A stretch of 64,000 bases of DNA from contig NZ_JALPRR010000004.1 in the NCBI RefSeq assembly GCF_023630205.1, forward strand, positions 372,001 to 436,000, written 5' to 3'. Below the pieces are notes generated by a model. It made no database searches. It saw only the letters and a program-made list of their open reading frames with translations, and was not told where the DNA came from. A program made the position numbers and the translations under genes. The stretch comes from Pontibacter ruber. Its GTDB lineage: Bacteria > Bacteroidota > Bacteroidia > Cytophagales > Hymenobacteraceae. Within the stretch, counting starts at the first letter, position 1. Each line of letters begins with the position of its first letter. Of this stretch, positions 8,050 through 16,859 are shown piece by piece.

Positions 8050-8952
8050 ATGCAAACACTACAAATAGCGTTGGTAACTTGTCAGAGCCTTGGCAGTTAT
8101 ACCCACAACGCCGACAGCGAAGATGAGCGCCTTTTCAACTTTTTGCAGGAAAAAGGACTGGATATCTCGTTCCAGGTATGGGATGATGAGCAGGTGGACT
8201 GGACAGCGTTTGACGCCATTGTTATCAAATCTCCCTGGGATTACTTCGATAAAATAAACGCCTTCTACCAATGGCTGGATAAGCTGGAGCAACTGGATTG
8301 CCACGTGCTGAACCCGGTAAAAACCATTCGCTGGAACGCCGACAAAGTATACTTTAAGGACCTGCAGGAAGAGGGCATTGCCGTAGTGCCAACGTATTGG
8401 CTGGAGCAGGGCACGACCTTCGATGCGGAGGCTGTTTTCAAAGCACTCGATACAGATAAGATCATTGTAAAGCCACGCGTAAGCGGCGGCGCAAAAAATA
8501 CCCTGGCGTTAGACAAAGAAACAGCGGCTGTAAGTATAGCAAGTATAAACGGACTGCTGGAGCAGGAGCCTTTCCTGGCACAGCCATTCCTGCCGGAGAT
8601 CAAGACAAAAGGGGAGTGGTCGTTCCTATTCTTTAACGGAGAGTATAGCCACACCGTCCTTAAAACAGCCAAGCCCGGCGACTTTAGGGTACAGCACTTC
8701 TTTGGCGGCACGATCCATACACCGGAGCCACCAGCTGCACTGTTGGAGGCGGCCCACAACTTAGTAGATAAATTTGCCTCAGACTGCCTGTACGCCCGTG
8801 TGGATGGAGTAGAACTGAACGGCGAACTGGTGCTGATGGAGCTGGAGCTGATCGAGCCTTTCCTATTCCTGGCAACCAGCGAAGGTGCCCTGGAGCGCTA
8901 CTACGAATCCCTGATGGCACAACTGGAGGTGCTGGCAGACAGCCGCAGCTAG
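8050..8952 (+). CDS. ATP-grasp family ligase-like protein
   Basis: 300 residues with the ATP-grasp layout: an N-terminal alpha/beta domain (IVIKSPWDYFDK near 57-68), a central lobe with the adenine/phosphate-binding Lys in DKIIVKPRVSGGAKN near 138-152, and a C-terminal catalytic half. There, YARVDGVELNGELVLMELE near 253-271 supplies the acidic metal ligands. It resembles the glutathione-synthetase-like and RimK-like branch. Its substrates are unknown and no pathway genes flank it. Its stop is only two bases from the stop of the convergent stress-protein gene. Confidence 0.8.
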   Translation: MQTLQIALVTCQSLGSYTHNADSEDERLFNFLQEKGLDISFQVWDDEQVDWTAFDAIVIKSPWDYFDKINAFYQWLDKLEQLDCHVLNPVKTIRWNADKVYFKDLQEEGIAVVPTYWLEQGTTFDAEAVFKALDTDKIIVKPRVSGGAKNTLALDKETAAVSIASINGLLEQEPFLAQPFLPEIKTKGEWSFLFFNGEYSHTVLKTAKPGDFRVQHFFGGTIHTPEPPAALLEAAHNLVDKFASDCLYARVDGVELNGELVLMELELIEPFLFLATSEGALERYYESLMAQLEVLADSRS

Positions 8953-8954
8953 GA

Positions 8955-9830
8955 CTATGCTTCGCTGTGAAACACCAGCAAAGGCAGCTCTGCGTGTAGC
9001 ACCAGCTTTTTTGCCAAACTCGGACTGAAGATACTGGCCAGTATATCCCGTTCGCGGGTAGTCAGGGCCAGCACGTCTATACTTTCCTTTTTAGCAAAAT
9101 CCTGCAGGGTATCTGCTACGTTGTCGCCTTCCAGTAACATAAAGTGTACATTGCCACCTGTGCTGCTCTGTAGCTCTTGCTGCAGAGCAGCCAGCTTTTC
9201 ACGGTCTTTCTTATCGCTGTGCTCCGACACATGAACGCAGTAAGTAACAGGTTGTAAAGGCTCAAGCAGCTGCAGCAAATCGGCTATCGTCTGGGTATCT
9301 GTCGCATCAAAATCAGTGGCATAAAGCACTCTGCTGATCCGGTGTGCCTCAACATGTTGGGGTACAGTAAGTACGGGCACCCGGATGTCCTGCACGAGCT
9401 TGGTGGTAACGGTGCCGAAGAAAGATCGGGCCAGGTTAGATTCGCCTTTTGTACCCATGATAACCAGATTGGGATGGAAGCGCTCGATCTGCTCCGGTAT
9501 CCTGTCTTCCGGCAGGCCATGTATGAACGTACGGTCCAGGTGCACGTGGCCTGCTGTGGACCGGGTGCGGCTTAGCAAGCTTTCGTAGAGCGCATCAAAC
9601 TGCTGCTGTGCCTCTGCTTCGTTGCGGTGCAGTACGCGTTCTGTTACCACATCGGAAGGAGATAAACCTGCCGTAGAAGGAGTGTCCGGATCGGCATCGG
9701 CCAGGTAGTCCTGGAAGCAGTGCATGAGCAGGATGTGTGCATCAGGTACTGCGGCCGCCAGCGACAGCGCATACTGGCAGGCGTTGGTGGTGCTTTCAGA
9801 CAGATCTACAGGGAGGAGAATTCTAAACAT
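8955..9830 (-). CDS. Tandem-domain universal stress protein (UspA family)
   Basis: 291 residues made of two UspA domains (about 1-147 and 150-290), each alpha/beta with a Rossmann-like fold. The first keeps the ATP-binding loop GTKGESNLARSFFGT near 131-145 and ends LVQDIRVPVLTVP. The second, ending LVLHAELPLLVF, lacks the glycine loop, so only the first domain is likely to bind ATP. Such tandem proteins are common in Bacteroidota and linked to stress survival. No partner gene is adjacent. Confidence 0.9.
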   Translation of the reverse strand: MFRILLPVDLSESTTNACQYALSLAAAVPDAHILLMHCFQDYLADADPDTPSTAGLSPSDVVTERVLHRNEAEAQQQFDALYESLLSRTRSTAGHVHLDRTFIHGLPEDRIPEQIERFHPNLVIMGTKGESNLARSFFGTVTTKLVQDIRVPVLTVPQHVEAHRISRVLYATDFDATDTQTIADLLQLLEPLQPVTYCVHVSEHSDKKDREKLAALQQELQSSTGGNVHFMLLEGDNVADTLQDFAKKESIDVLALTTRERDILASIFSPSLAKKLVLHAELPLLVFHSEA

Positions 9831-9981
9831 GTGCTGGCGTATATGTGTTGCATGCTGTATATACGTGCAGTAATCCTGCTAATGTTGGTTATAGTTAGAT
9901 ATGATAATGCTTAATAATGTGCTTCCTGGCGGGATACGCACGGGCAGTTTATTCATAATCGGGATTTTTTAATATTTCCGT

Positions 9982-9989
9982 TAATTTTG
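9982..9989 (+). promoter_or_regulatory. -7 promoter box of the 903-residue protein gene
   Basis: TAATTTTG fits TAnnTTTG, 20 bases before the ATG at 10009. Confidence 0.5.
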
Positions 9990-10008
9990 TAGCCTGAAAA
10001 CACCTGGC

Positions 10009-12720
10009 ATGCCGAAACGCATCTTATTCTACTTTATCGGGTTTGTTCTGCTGGCATCGCTGGCTTATTACGGCTTTAGCCGGTGGAAGGACTCCAGGGA
10101 GAAGGTGGACCTTTGGTCGCTGGTGCCTGAGAACGCAGCCTTTGTAGTAGAAACCAACAACCATACAGCGCTTGTAGAGCACCTGAAAGAAACAGGGCTC
10201 TGGGAAAACTTCTCGATGCTGCCCTTTGCACAGCGCTTTGAAGATAACCTTGCCTGGCTCGACAGTGTGGCGCCCGGTAACCAGCGCCTGGCCCGTTTCC
10301 TCGACAAAAAGAACATCCTGACCTCTGTGCACGTGGTGGGCAAGTCGGACATAGATTTTGTATACTATGTGCCGGTGAAGTCGGTAGGCGAGCACCGCTT
10401 CCTGCGCACCCTGACGGAGAATGTAAATAAGAGCGGTTTTTTTAAAGAGGATTCACGGGACTACCAGGGTTTTCTGCTGACGAACATCAAGAACACGCAG
10501 CTGGGCAGCAGCTTTACCTATTTCTCCTACCACAACAACATTATACTTAGTCCTTCGCCTGTGCTGGTAGAGGAGATCGTGCGGCGCATTAACCGGGATA
10601 ACCCAACCTCCCTTGCGGCCGAGTTCAAGACCACAAATTACCTGAACCAGCCCGGCGTGTTTGCCAATGTATTTGTGAACTACAGGGCATTGCCCGAGGT
10701 GCTGGGCTTGTTCGTTCAGGAAGACCTGATGCCGCAGGTGCGATACCTGGCCAGTTTCTGCCGGAACGGGATGCTGGAGTTGAAGCTGGAGCGGGACAAG
10801 CTTTTCCTGAATGGTTTCTCGAACCCGGAGAACCTGAAAGACTCTTTTTACGCAAGGTTGCAGCCTGCCAGGGCGCAGCCTGTACAGGTAAAAGAATATT
10901 TGCCTTCCCGCACGGCTATGCTCTTTCATTTTGGGGTAGAGGAGGTTGCCCGCCTGCGTGACAAGACGAAGGTAAAGGAAGTAGCCAATGCCCCTTTGGT
11001 GGATAGCCTGGCTCATACTTTCAGAAAAGAAGTGGCACTTGCTTATCTGGAAGCTTATAACATCAATTCCAGCCCGGAGAAGATCGTGTTTGCTCGGATG
11101 GAGGACCCGAAAAGAACTCTTAACCTGCTGAAGCAACTGCAGGCCAAATCGACTTCGGGTAGCACGAACGCGCTCACCGAACAGTACGGGAGTTATACCC
11201 TGCAGCTCCTGCATGTACCGGAGCTGCCTTCGCAGCTTTTCGGAAATTTGTTTGCCGGGTTCGAACAGAGTTATGTGGTGCAGGTAGATAATTACCTCGT
11301 TTTTGCCTCTGAAATGGCAACGCTTCGTTCCCTGCTGGATGATATCTCTACGGAAAGTGTATGGGGCAAATCAGTGGCGCAGAAGGCATTTCTGGAGGAG
11401 ACATTGCAGGAAGGTAACTTCAGCGTGTTTCTGAATACCGTAAATGCCTGGTACATCCTGAGCCGCTACATGCAGGACGAAAGCCGAGAAGACCTGCTGC
11501 AGAACGCAAACCTGATCAAGCGTTTTAATCAGGTGAGCCTGCAGTTCTCTAAAGTGGAGCAGCAATACTATACCAGCTTTCTGCTCAGAAGGCAGGAAAG
11601 AACATCAGGACCAGACAAAGATGGCTTTGAGGAGGAACTGGTGCTTGAGTTTAAGAACAGGCTAACCTCCCGACCTTTTGCTATACAGAATGCCATAGAC
11701 CGAAGCCGTGAGGTAGCGGTGCAGGACTCGTCGCATGTGCTGCACAATGTTACCGCCAGCGACAAAGAAGGCTGGACCGATACCCTGAGCAGTGCCATCC
11801 GGGGCACCATACAACAGCTGGAGGTTGGGCCGGAGAAGAAGCTTCGTTATGCCTTTGCTACCTTCAACCGCATTTATGCCGTGGATAACGAGGGGAACGA
11901 CCTGGAAAACTTCCCTTTTAACGTAAGCGATTCGTTGCAGCTACAGCGCCTGTCGGTGTTTGACTATGAGAAGAACGGTAACTACCGCCTGCTGGTAGAC
12001 GATGAACTGGGTAACCTATACATGTACGACATCCGGGGCAACGGTATCGTTGGCTGGCAGCCACGCCGCATGGATTACCGCCTTGCTTCAGCGCCCCAGC
12101 ACCTGCGCGTAGGTGGCCGCGACGTTATCCTGGTACTCCTCGAAAACGGTTATGTGTATGCTTTGAACCGCGAAGGAGAAACGTTGCCCGGGTTTCCATT
12201 CAGTTTGCGTTCTCCGGTTACCTCGGATGCGGTGGCCAGGCTTGGAGCGGATCTGCGCAAATCAGAAGTGACGGTAGTAACCCGGTATGGTGAAGTGGTG
12301 GTATTTAACCTGCAGGGGCGGGTGCTGCGCCGGCAGCAGTTGTTGCGCCCAAGCAAGCGCGCCATGTTCGACCTGGTGCCTGAAAACAGCGGCAAGTCTT
12401 TTATCATCGTGCGCCAGGACCAGGGCAAGGTAGCCGTATTTGACCAGGATATGAAAGAGATCTTCGAGAAGCGGTATGTTACCTCGGCTCCTAAACTGGT
12501 GCAGTATTTCCACTTCGGCGGGGATAACAAAATATACGCCATCACAGAAACAGGCCCGCAGAAAACATACCTCTACGATGCCGAAGCTAACATCATCGGC
12601 AAGCGCTCCCTGGAGAGCAGCCAGCCCGTAACGATTTACTACAACGAGGCGTCCAATAACTATACTTTATACAAGGTGTTCCGCCGCGAATTGAAGAAGG
12701 TAAGCTTCCGGTTGGAGTAG
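10009..12720 (+). CDS. Large membrane-anchored protein with C-terminal propeller
   Basis: 903 residues, function not recognised. One N-terminal membrane helix (about 4-23) anchors a large extracytoplasmic region. Residues 35-560 hold a two-part alpha/beta domain with LVPENAAFVVETNN and repeated 'value, protein, loss' patterns that resemble DUF3352-type secreted proteins. From about 585 to 900, beta strands repeat with a period near 45 (YAFATFNRIYAVDNEGNDL, YRLLVDDELGNLYMYDIRG, VILVLLENGYVYALNREGE, VTVVTRYGEVVVFNLQGR). That is a PQQ- or WD-like propeller. It is monocistronic and has no terminator that I can see. Confidence 0.75.
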   Translation: MPKRILFYFIGFVLLASLAYYGFSRWKDSREKVDLWSLVPENAAFVVETNNHTALVEHLKETGLWENFSMLPFAQRFEDNLAWLDSVAPGNQRLARFLDKKNILTSVHVVGKSDIDFVYYVPVKSVGEHRFLRTLTENVNKSGFFKEDSRDYQGFLLTNIKNTQLGSSFTYFSYHNNIILSPSPVLVEEIVRRINRDNPTSLAAEFKTTNYLNQPGVFANVFVNYRALPEVLGLFVQEDLMPQVRYLASFCRNGMLELKLERDKLFLNGFSNPENLKDSFYARLQPARAQPVQVKEYLPSRTAMLFHFGVEEVARLRDKTKVKEVANAPLVDSLAHTFRKEVALAYLEAYNINSSPEKIVFARMEDPKRTLNLLKQLQAKSTSGSTNALTEQYGSYTLQLLHVPELPSQLFGNLFAGFEQSYVVQVDNYLVFASEMATLRSLLDDISTESVWGKSVAQKAFLEETLQEGNFSVFLNTVNAWYILSRYMQDESREDLLQNANLIKRFNQVSLQFSKVEQQYYTSFLLRRQERTSGPDKDGFEEELVLEFKNRLTSRPFAIQNAIDRSREVAVQDSSHVLHNVTASDKEGWTDTLSSAIRGTIQQLEVGPEKKLRYAFATFNRIYAVDNEGNDLENFPFNVSDSLQLQRLSVFDYEKNGNYRLLVDDELGNLYMYDIRGNGIVGWQPRRMDYRLASAPQHLRVGGRDVILVLLENGYVYALNREGETLPGFPFSLRSPVTSDAVARLGADLRKSEVTVVTRYGEVVVFNLQGRVLRRQQLLRPSKRAMFDLVPENSGKSFIIVRQDQGKVAVFDQDMKEIFEKRYVTSAPKLVQYFHFGGDNKIYAITETGPQKTYLYDAEANIIGKRSLESSQPVTIYYNEASNNYTLYKVFRRELKKVSFRLE

Positions 12721-13101
12721 GGGAAGTTTAATTGCTGCTCCGGCAGGTGCGGTCTGACAGGCTTGTGCAAAGCAGACGGTTCTATCAAGAAAGGCCAATT
12801 CTCCTTCTTGGGAGGGGTGCAGGGGTGGGTTTATACTTTTAACAATATACAACCATGGCGCGAGCGTCCTCGCTCGTGACGAACTATAGCGGGGCCTCCG
12901 GCCCAGTCGAGTCAGAGACTAAACATCATATTTAGACACGGGAATAATTCCCGCGCCAGAAAAAGCGGGTAACGCCAGTTACAAACTGGCCTCATTTTAT
13001 ACCACAAGTTACGCTGTCGCTAAACTTGCAGCATGACAGGTAGATAAGTAAATCACCCCTTCTTGTTCTTAGGAGGGAGCAGGGAGGTAACAAACCAATC
13101 T
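12721..13101. repeat. Intergenic mosaic of palindromic repeats
   Basis: 381 bases with no gene. Contents in order: a CTCC-GGAGGGG-type repeat (12801-12833) followed by TTTATACTT; a hairpin CGAGCG/CGCTCG (12861-12876); GGGCC/GGCCC (12892-12904). Then come a perfect 7-1-7 palindrome CGGGAATAATTCCCG (12939-12953), a 7-3-7 palindrome GCCAGTTACAAACTGGC (12974-12990), and a degenerate second copy of the GGAGGGG repeat (13054-13090). Confidence 0.75.
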
Positions 13102-14238
13102 CTAAAACTTCCTGAACCAGCCTTTGCGCCAGAAGAAATATAGCTGCACCAGCACCAGCACCACCATCAGCAGCATCAGGATTGGGTAGGAATAGGGCTG
13201 GTATAGCTCCGGCATACTGTAGCGGTATACTTCGCCTGTTTCCGGATTCTCGCGCGAGAAGTTCATGCCATAAAGCCCGGCAATAAAGCTCAGCGGGATA
13301 AATATGCCGGAGATGATGGTAAGCACTTTCATGATCTCGTTCATGCGGTTGCTTACCGTCGACATATAAAGTTCCACCAGGCTGGATACCATTTCTTTCT
13401 GGTTATCGATGAGGTCGATGAGCTGGATGGTATGGTCGTACGCGTCGCGGAAATATACTTTCAGGTTGTCCGGAATTACATCTTCATCCATGCGGAGAAT
13501 TTCGGTCATTTTATCGCGCTCCGGCCAGGCAATGTGGCGCAGTTTTACCAGCTCGCTCCGGATGGCAAGCACCTGGCGCAGGGTTTGTTTGGAAGGTTCG
13601 TCCAGAACCGTCTGCTCCAGCTCTTCTACATAAGCGCCTATAGAGGCCATTACCGGAAAGTAGTAGTCGAGCACCACGTCGGATATCGCGTAAGCCAGGT
13701 ACATCGGGGGGCGTTGCCGCACCGTACCTCGGCCGCTCCTGATCCGCTCACGCAGCGGGTCCAGGTTGTCTTCGTAATCACTCTGCAAGGTAAGCACGTA
13801 GTTCGGCCCGGTGAACATCGACAGCTGCACATCGTCCAGGGTGTGGTACTCTTTGGACCAGCGCAGCATGCGTGTGATGATAAAAAGCCTGTTCTCATAC
13901 TCATCTACCTTCGGTCGCTGGTAGTCGTTGATCACGTCCTCCATCTGCAGGCGGTGTATGGGGAAGTCCTGCGTCAGTTGTTCCAGTATGCTCAGGTCAC
14001 CGTAACCTCTTATGTCGATCCAGTGGGTGGCATCCGGGCATTCCTGCATTTTCTTCAGAAGCTGCGCATAAGTCTGAAGCTCCTGCTCCTCAAAGTAGGC
14101 ATCTTTGAACGACATCAGGAAAAAGCGGGGAGCGAAGGCGCCGGCAGGCACATAAAGATAACCGGGGCTTTTACCTGGCTTGCGTTCCAGAATTCTGTTG
14201 GGAGAACGATGGCGTTTACGTTTGGACATAAGTAGCAT
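13102..14238 (-). CDS. corA: CorA-type magnesium/cobalt transporter
   Basis: 378-residue pentameric divalent-cation channel. A large N-terminal cytoplasmic domain (to about 315) precedes two C-terminal membrane helices. The first helix ends in the family signature YGMNF, which forms the pore mouth, and the loop contains SMPELYQP, matching the MPEL loop motif. The 30-residue basic N-terminal extension (MSKRKRHRSPNR and so on) is unusual and probably disordered. An alternative start three codons downstream (14229) is as likely. It is followed by no related gene. Confidence 0.95.
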   Translation of the reverse strand: MLLMSKRKRHRSPNRILERKPGKSPGYLYVPAGAFAPRFFLMSFKDAYFEEQELQTYAQLLKKMQECPDATHWIDIRGYGDLSILEQLTQDFPIHRLQMEDVINDYQRPKVDEYENRLFIITRMLRWSKEYHTLDDVQLSMFTGPNYVLTLQSDYEDNLDPLRERIRSGRGTVRQRPPMYLAYAISDVVLDYYFPVMASIGAYVEELEQTVLDEPSKQTLRQVLAIRSELVKLRHIAWPERDKMTEILRMDEDVIPDNLKVYFRDAYDHTIQLIDLIDNQKEMVSSLVELYMSTVSNRMNEIMKVLTIISGIFIPLSFIAGLYGMNFSRENPETGEVYRYSMPELYQPYSYPILMLLMVVLVLVQLYFFWRKGWFRKF

Positions 14239-14294
14239 AAAGGGTGCTGCAGAAAAGCAAGGTATGAAAAATTTTGTACAGGTAGCTGCTGTGG

Positions 14295-14903
14295 TTATGC
14301 CTGCTCCACTTCCGAGACTGTTACGGCATCCAGATCTTCCAGTTTAGCCGTGATTTCTTCCTGCAGCTTGCGCCGTACTTCCAGGGTCAGGCGGCAATCC
14401 AGCTCGAACTGCTGGTCCCGCACGGCCAGTTCATACTCTTTCACCAGGCTCATCACATCGTTCATCTGCGGATACTGGAAATGCACCTGCAGAAGCGCCG
14501 CTTCGTGTTTTTCTACGATGGCGGCGTTGGCAATGGCTTCGGCGGAGGCGGTTTTATAGGCGTTGATCAGGCCGCTGACGCCCAACTTGGTGCCGCCAAA
14601 ATAGCGTACCACCACCACCAGCACATTGCTCAGGTTGGCCGAGCGGATCTGGCCCAGGATCGGGTCGCCGGCCGAGTGGTTGGGCTCGCCATCGTCGTTG
14701 GCGCGGTAGCGGCTTTTGTCGGCTCCCAAACAATAGGCATAGCAATGGTGGCGGGCATCGAAGTACTGCTTCTTCAGCCCTGCCATGATCTCCTTCACCT
14801 CTTCTTCAGAGTAAACGGGGAAGGCCAGGGCAATAAATTTGCTGCCTTTCTCTTTGTAAAGGCCTTCTGAGGGGGCGGCTATGGTACGATAGGTATCTTC
14901 CAT
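14295..14903 (-). CDS. yigZ: YigZ/IMPACT family protein
   Basis: 202 residues. The N-terminal IMPACT domain (1-120) shows the hallmark GSKFIALAFPV, DARHHCYAYCLG, DDGEPNHSAGDPIL and VVVRYFGGTKLGVSGLINAY. A C-terminal DUF1949-type ferredoxin-like domain follows. Eukaryotic IMPACT acts on Gcn2-dependent translation control; the bacterial role is not settled. A -7 box lies 26 bases upstream. Confidence 0.92.
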   Translation of the reverse strand: MEDTYRTIAAPSEGLYKEKGSKFIALAFPVYSEEEVKEIMAGLKKQYFDARHHCYAYCLGADKSRYRANDDGEPNHSAGDPILGQIRSANLSNVLVVVVRYFGGTKLGVSGLINAYKTASAEAIANAAIVEKHEAALLQVHFQYPQMNDVMSLVKEYELAVRDQQFELDCRLTLEVRRKLQEEITAKLEDLDAVTVSEVEQA

Positions 14904-14928
14904 GATGATTTTCGCCTGCGGGCATCTG

Positions 14929-14936
14929 CAAAGTTA
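14929..14936 (-). promoter_or_regulatory. -7 promoter box of yigZ
   Basis: Minus-strand TAACTTTG fits TAnnTTTG, 26 bases upstream of the yigZ start. Confidence 0.45.
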
Positions 14937-15006
14937 AGCTAAAACGGGCAGGGGCAAAGCCGCAGGCAGAATCTCCTACTGAAATATGGGGAAATATGGT
15001 TAATTT

Positions 15007-15447
15007 GTGGCAGCACTAAATTATCTACGATTGTCAGCAGCACCTTATCTTTTACAGTTCGATCGCATCGGGAGCCCCGCTCTTGGTTACATTGCTACGA
15101 CGCAGTATGCCGAAAACCTGCCGTTTAAGGTAAAGCGTGTTTTCTGGACCTATGGCACCCCCGAAGATGTGCTGCGCGGGCAACATGCCAACAAGGCTAC
15201 TGAAGAAGTACTGATTGCTGTAACCGGAAGCATAACGGTAACAGCCGACATGGGAGCCGGTAAGGAGGAAACCTTTGTGCTGGATACGCCCACCACCGGT
15301 TTATACATCCCAGCCATGTGCTGGACGCGCCTATCATTTGCACCCGGCACCATCGCCCTCTGCATCGCTTCCACCGATTTCGACGAGGAAGACTACATCC
15401 GGGAGTATGCTACTTTCAAGCGGCTGGCGGGGCATATTGCGCTGTAG
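15007..15447 (+). CDS. FdtA/WxcM-like cupin, sugar-nucleotide 3,4-ketoisomerase family
   Basis: 146-residue double-stranded beta-helix protein of the WxcM C-terminal/FdtA/QdtA family. Members isomerise dTDP-4-keto-6-deoxyglucose to the 3-keto sugar. The family-defining stretch RVFWTYGTPEDVLRGQHAN near 39-57 keeps the active-site His in GQHAN. The start is GTG, since upstream ATGs are out of frame or stopped. The matching aminotransferase lies 1.4 kb downstream on the same strand, which supports a 3-amino-3,6-dideoxyhexose route. rmlA and rmlB are not in the window. Confidence 0.8.
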   Translation: MAALNYLRLSAAPYLLQFDRIGSPALGYIATTQYAENLPFKVKRVFWTYGTPEDVLRGQHANKATEEVLIAVTGSITVTADMGAGKEETFVLDTPTTGLYIPAMCWTRLSFAPGTIALCIASTDFDEEDYIREYATFKRLAGHIAL

Positions 15448-15489
15448 TATTGGAAGGTATTAGTGTTCTATTATAGTTGGGGACTATTT

Positions 15490-16032
15490 ATGAAAATACT
15501 CTTAACCTTAATCATGTTTTACTTTGCAACTACCTGTTTTGGGCAAGTTGAGAATGTTGGTTCTTTTCACCCTGCTTTGCAGAAAGCTTTGAAGGATTTA
15601 AGAAATGATAATGTTGATACAGTTTTTACATACCACTCTTATTGTACTGGTTGTGAGACATTAGGTGCGAAACAAGATTGTGAAGGATATATAGATGCAG
15701 GGATAATCTGGAGCAAAAATGGCAAGACTTTTTCCAGAACAATATTTTGCGACCAAAGGGAAAGTAAAACTGAACAGAGGAACTCAGAGGCCTTAGCTTA
15801 TTTCATAGCAAACCGTCTCCGGATCACAACTAGAAAGCCTTTACCAAATCAGCAGTTCTATCCACCCCTATCTGTCCACTATGATGCTGAAGACTTTTCA
15901 TTATTTCTAAATGGAGAATTATTTGAAGTTCGTTTATTTAAAGAGCAAAAAGAGGAAAGAGTCTGGAGAAAATATAGTTGGATAAAGCCTACTATGATAC
16001 TTGCAGAACTTTATAAGAAAGAAATGAAGTAA
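15490..16032 (+). CDS. Secreted protein of unknown function, low GC
   Basis: 180 residues from ATG 15490, chosen because it starts a clean signal peptide (MKILLTLIMFYFATTCFG, cleaved before QVENVG). An in-frame ATG at 15463 would put a useless extension in front. The mature part has three Cys near 50-70 (CTGCETLG and KQDCEG), possibly a disulfide or metal site. Codon use is much more AT-rich than its neighbours, suggesting acquisition by transfer between the sugar genes. Not recognised. Confidence 0.65.
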   Translation: MKILLTLIMFYFATTCFGQVENVGSFHPALQKALKDLRNDNVDTVFTYHSYCTGCETLGAKQDCEGYIDAGIIWSKNGKTFSRTIFCDQRESKTEQRNSEALAYFIANRLRITTRKPLPNQQFYPPLSVHYDAEDFSLFLNGELFEVRLFKEQKEERVWRKYSWIKPTMILAELYKKEMK

Positions 16033-16088
16033 AACAGCTGCTAATTAAATATTTAAGACGCCTAGGCCCTACCTTCAAACATACAAAG

Positions 16089-16829
16089 ATGAGTTTCCTA
16101 AAAGCAGAGTGGCGAAAGCTTGCCATAGCAAATTATGAGATAGATCCTGCTTTGCTGAAGGAGCACCTTCCCTTTGGCACGGAGCTCGACCTTTGGAACA
16201 ACAGGTGCTACGTAAGCTTGGTCGGGTTCATGTTTTTAAACACCCGGCTGCTGAATCTCAAAATACCTTTTCATGTAAACTTTGAAGAAGTAAACCTCAG
16301 GTTTTATGTGAAGAGGCTGGAGAACAAGGTATGGAAAAGGGGCGTGGTGTTCATTAAGGAAATTGTTCCCAAGCCGGCACTTACCTTTGTTGCCAACACG
16401 GTATACAAAGAGAATTACCAAACGCTGCCCATGAAACACAAATGGAAGGAGACCGAAAGCGAAAGGCTGGTGGAGTATAGCTGGAGGAAAAACACCAGGT
16501 GGCAGACCTTTAGCGTAAGGGCAGCAAAACAGGCAACCGGGATAGCGCCAGGAAGTGAAACCGAGTTCATAACGGAACACTATTGGGGCTACGCAAAAGT
16601 AAGCAACTCAAGAACAAATGAGTATGAGGTAACCCACCCACGATGGAACGCATATGAGGTGTCAGGTTATACTATAGATGTTGATTTTGGAGAGGTTTAT
16701 AGCAAAAAGTTCAGCTTCCTGAATCAGCAAACACCTGTTTCAGTAATGCTTGCAGAAGGATCTGAGATAACTGTTGAAAACAAAAAGATCATAAGCCAGA
16801 AACCCATAACTGCAGTCATTACTCATTAA
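16089..16829 (+). CDS. DUF2071 (YqjF-like) protein
   Basis: 246 residues of the DUF2071 family, which folds as an acetoacetate-decarboxylase-like beta barrel. Family traits are the start FLKAEWRKLAIANYEIDP, LPFGTELDLWNNRCYVSLVGFMF and the mid segment VNLRFYVKR and GVVFIKEIVPK. The catalytic Lys of true decarboxylases cannot be assigned here. Biological role unknown. Its stop lies 30 bases before the aminotransferase ATG, so the genes may be co-transcribed, but no functional link is evident. Confidence 0.8.
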   Translation: MSFLKAEWRKLAIANYEIDPALLKEHLPFGTELDLWNNRCYVSLVGFMFLNTRLLNLKIPFHVNFEEVNLRFYVKRLENKVWKRGVVFIKEIVPKPALTFVANTVYKENYQTLPMKHKWKETESERLVEYSWRKNTRWQTFSVRAAKQATGIAPGSETEFITEHYWGYAKVSNSRTNEYEVTHPRWNAYEVSGYTIDVDFGEVYSKKFSFLNQQTPVSVMLAEGSEITVENKKIISQKPITAVITH

Positions 16830-16859
16830 GATTTGCCAGATAAACCTCTTAAACCAAAT

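Noticed and set aside
8952-8957. Terminator between the convergent ATP-grasp and stress-protein genes
   Set aside because: The stops are two bases apart and no hairpin with a T-run is visible; transcripts probably end inside the opposite gene.
13432-14235. 267-codon open frame antisense to corA
   Set aside because: Antisense shadow of corA; no recognisable protein features.
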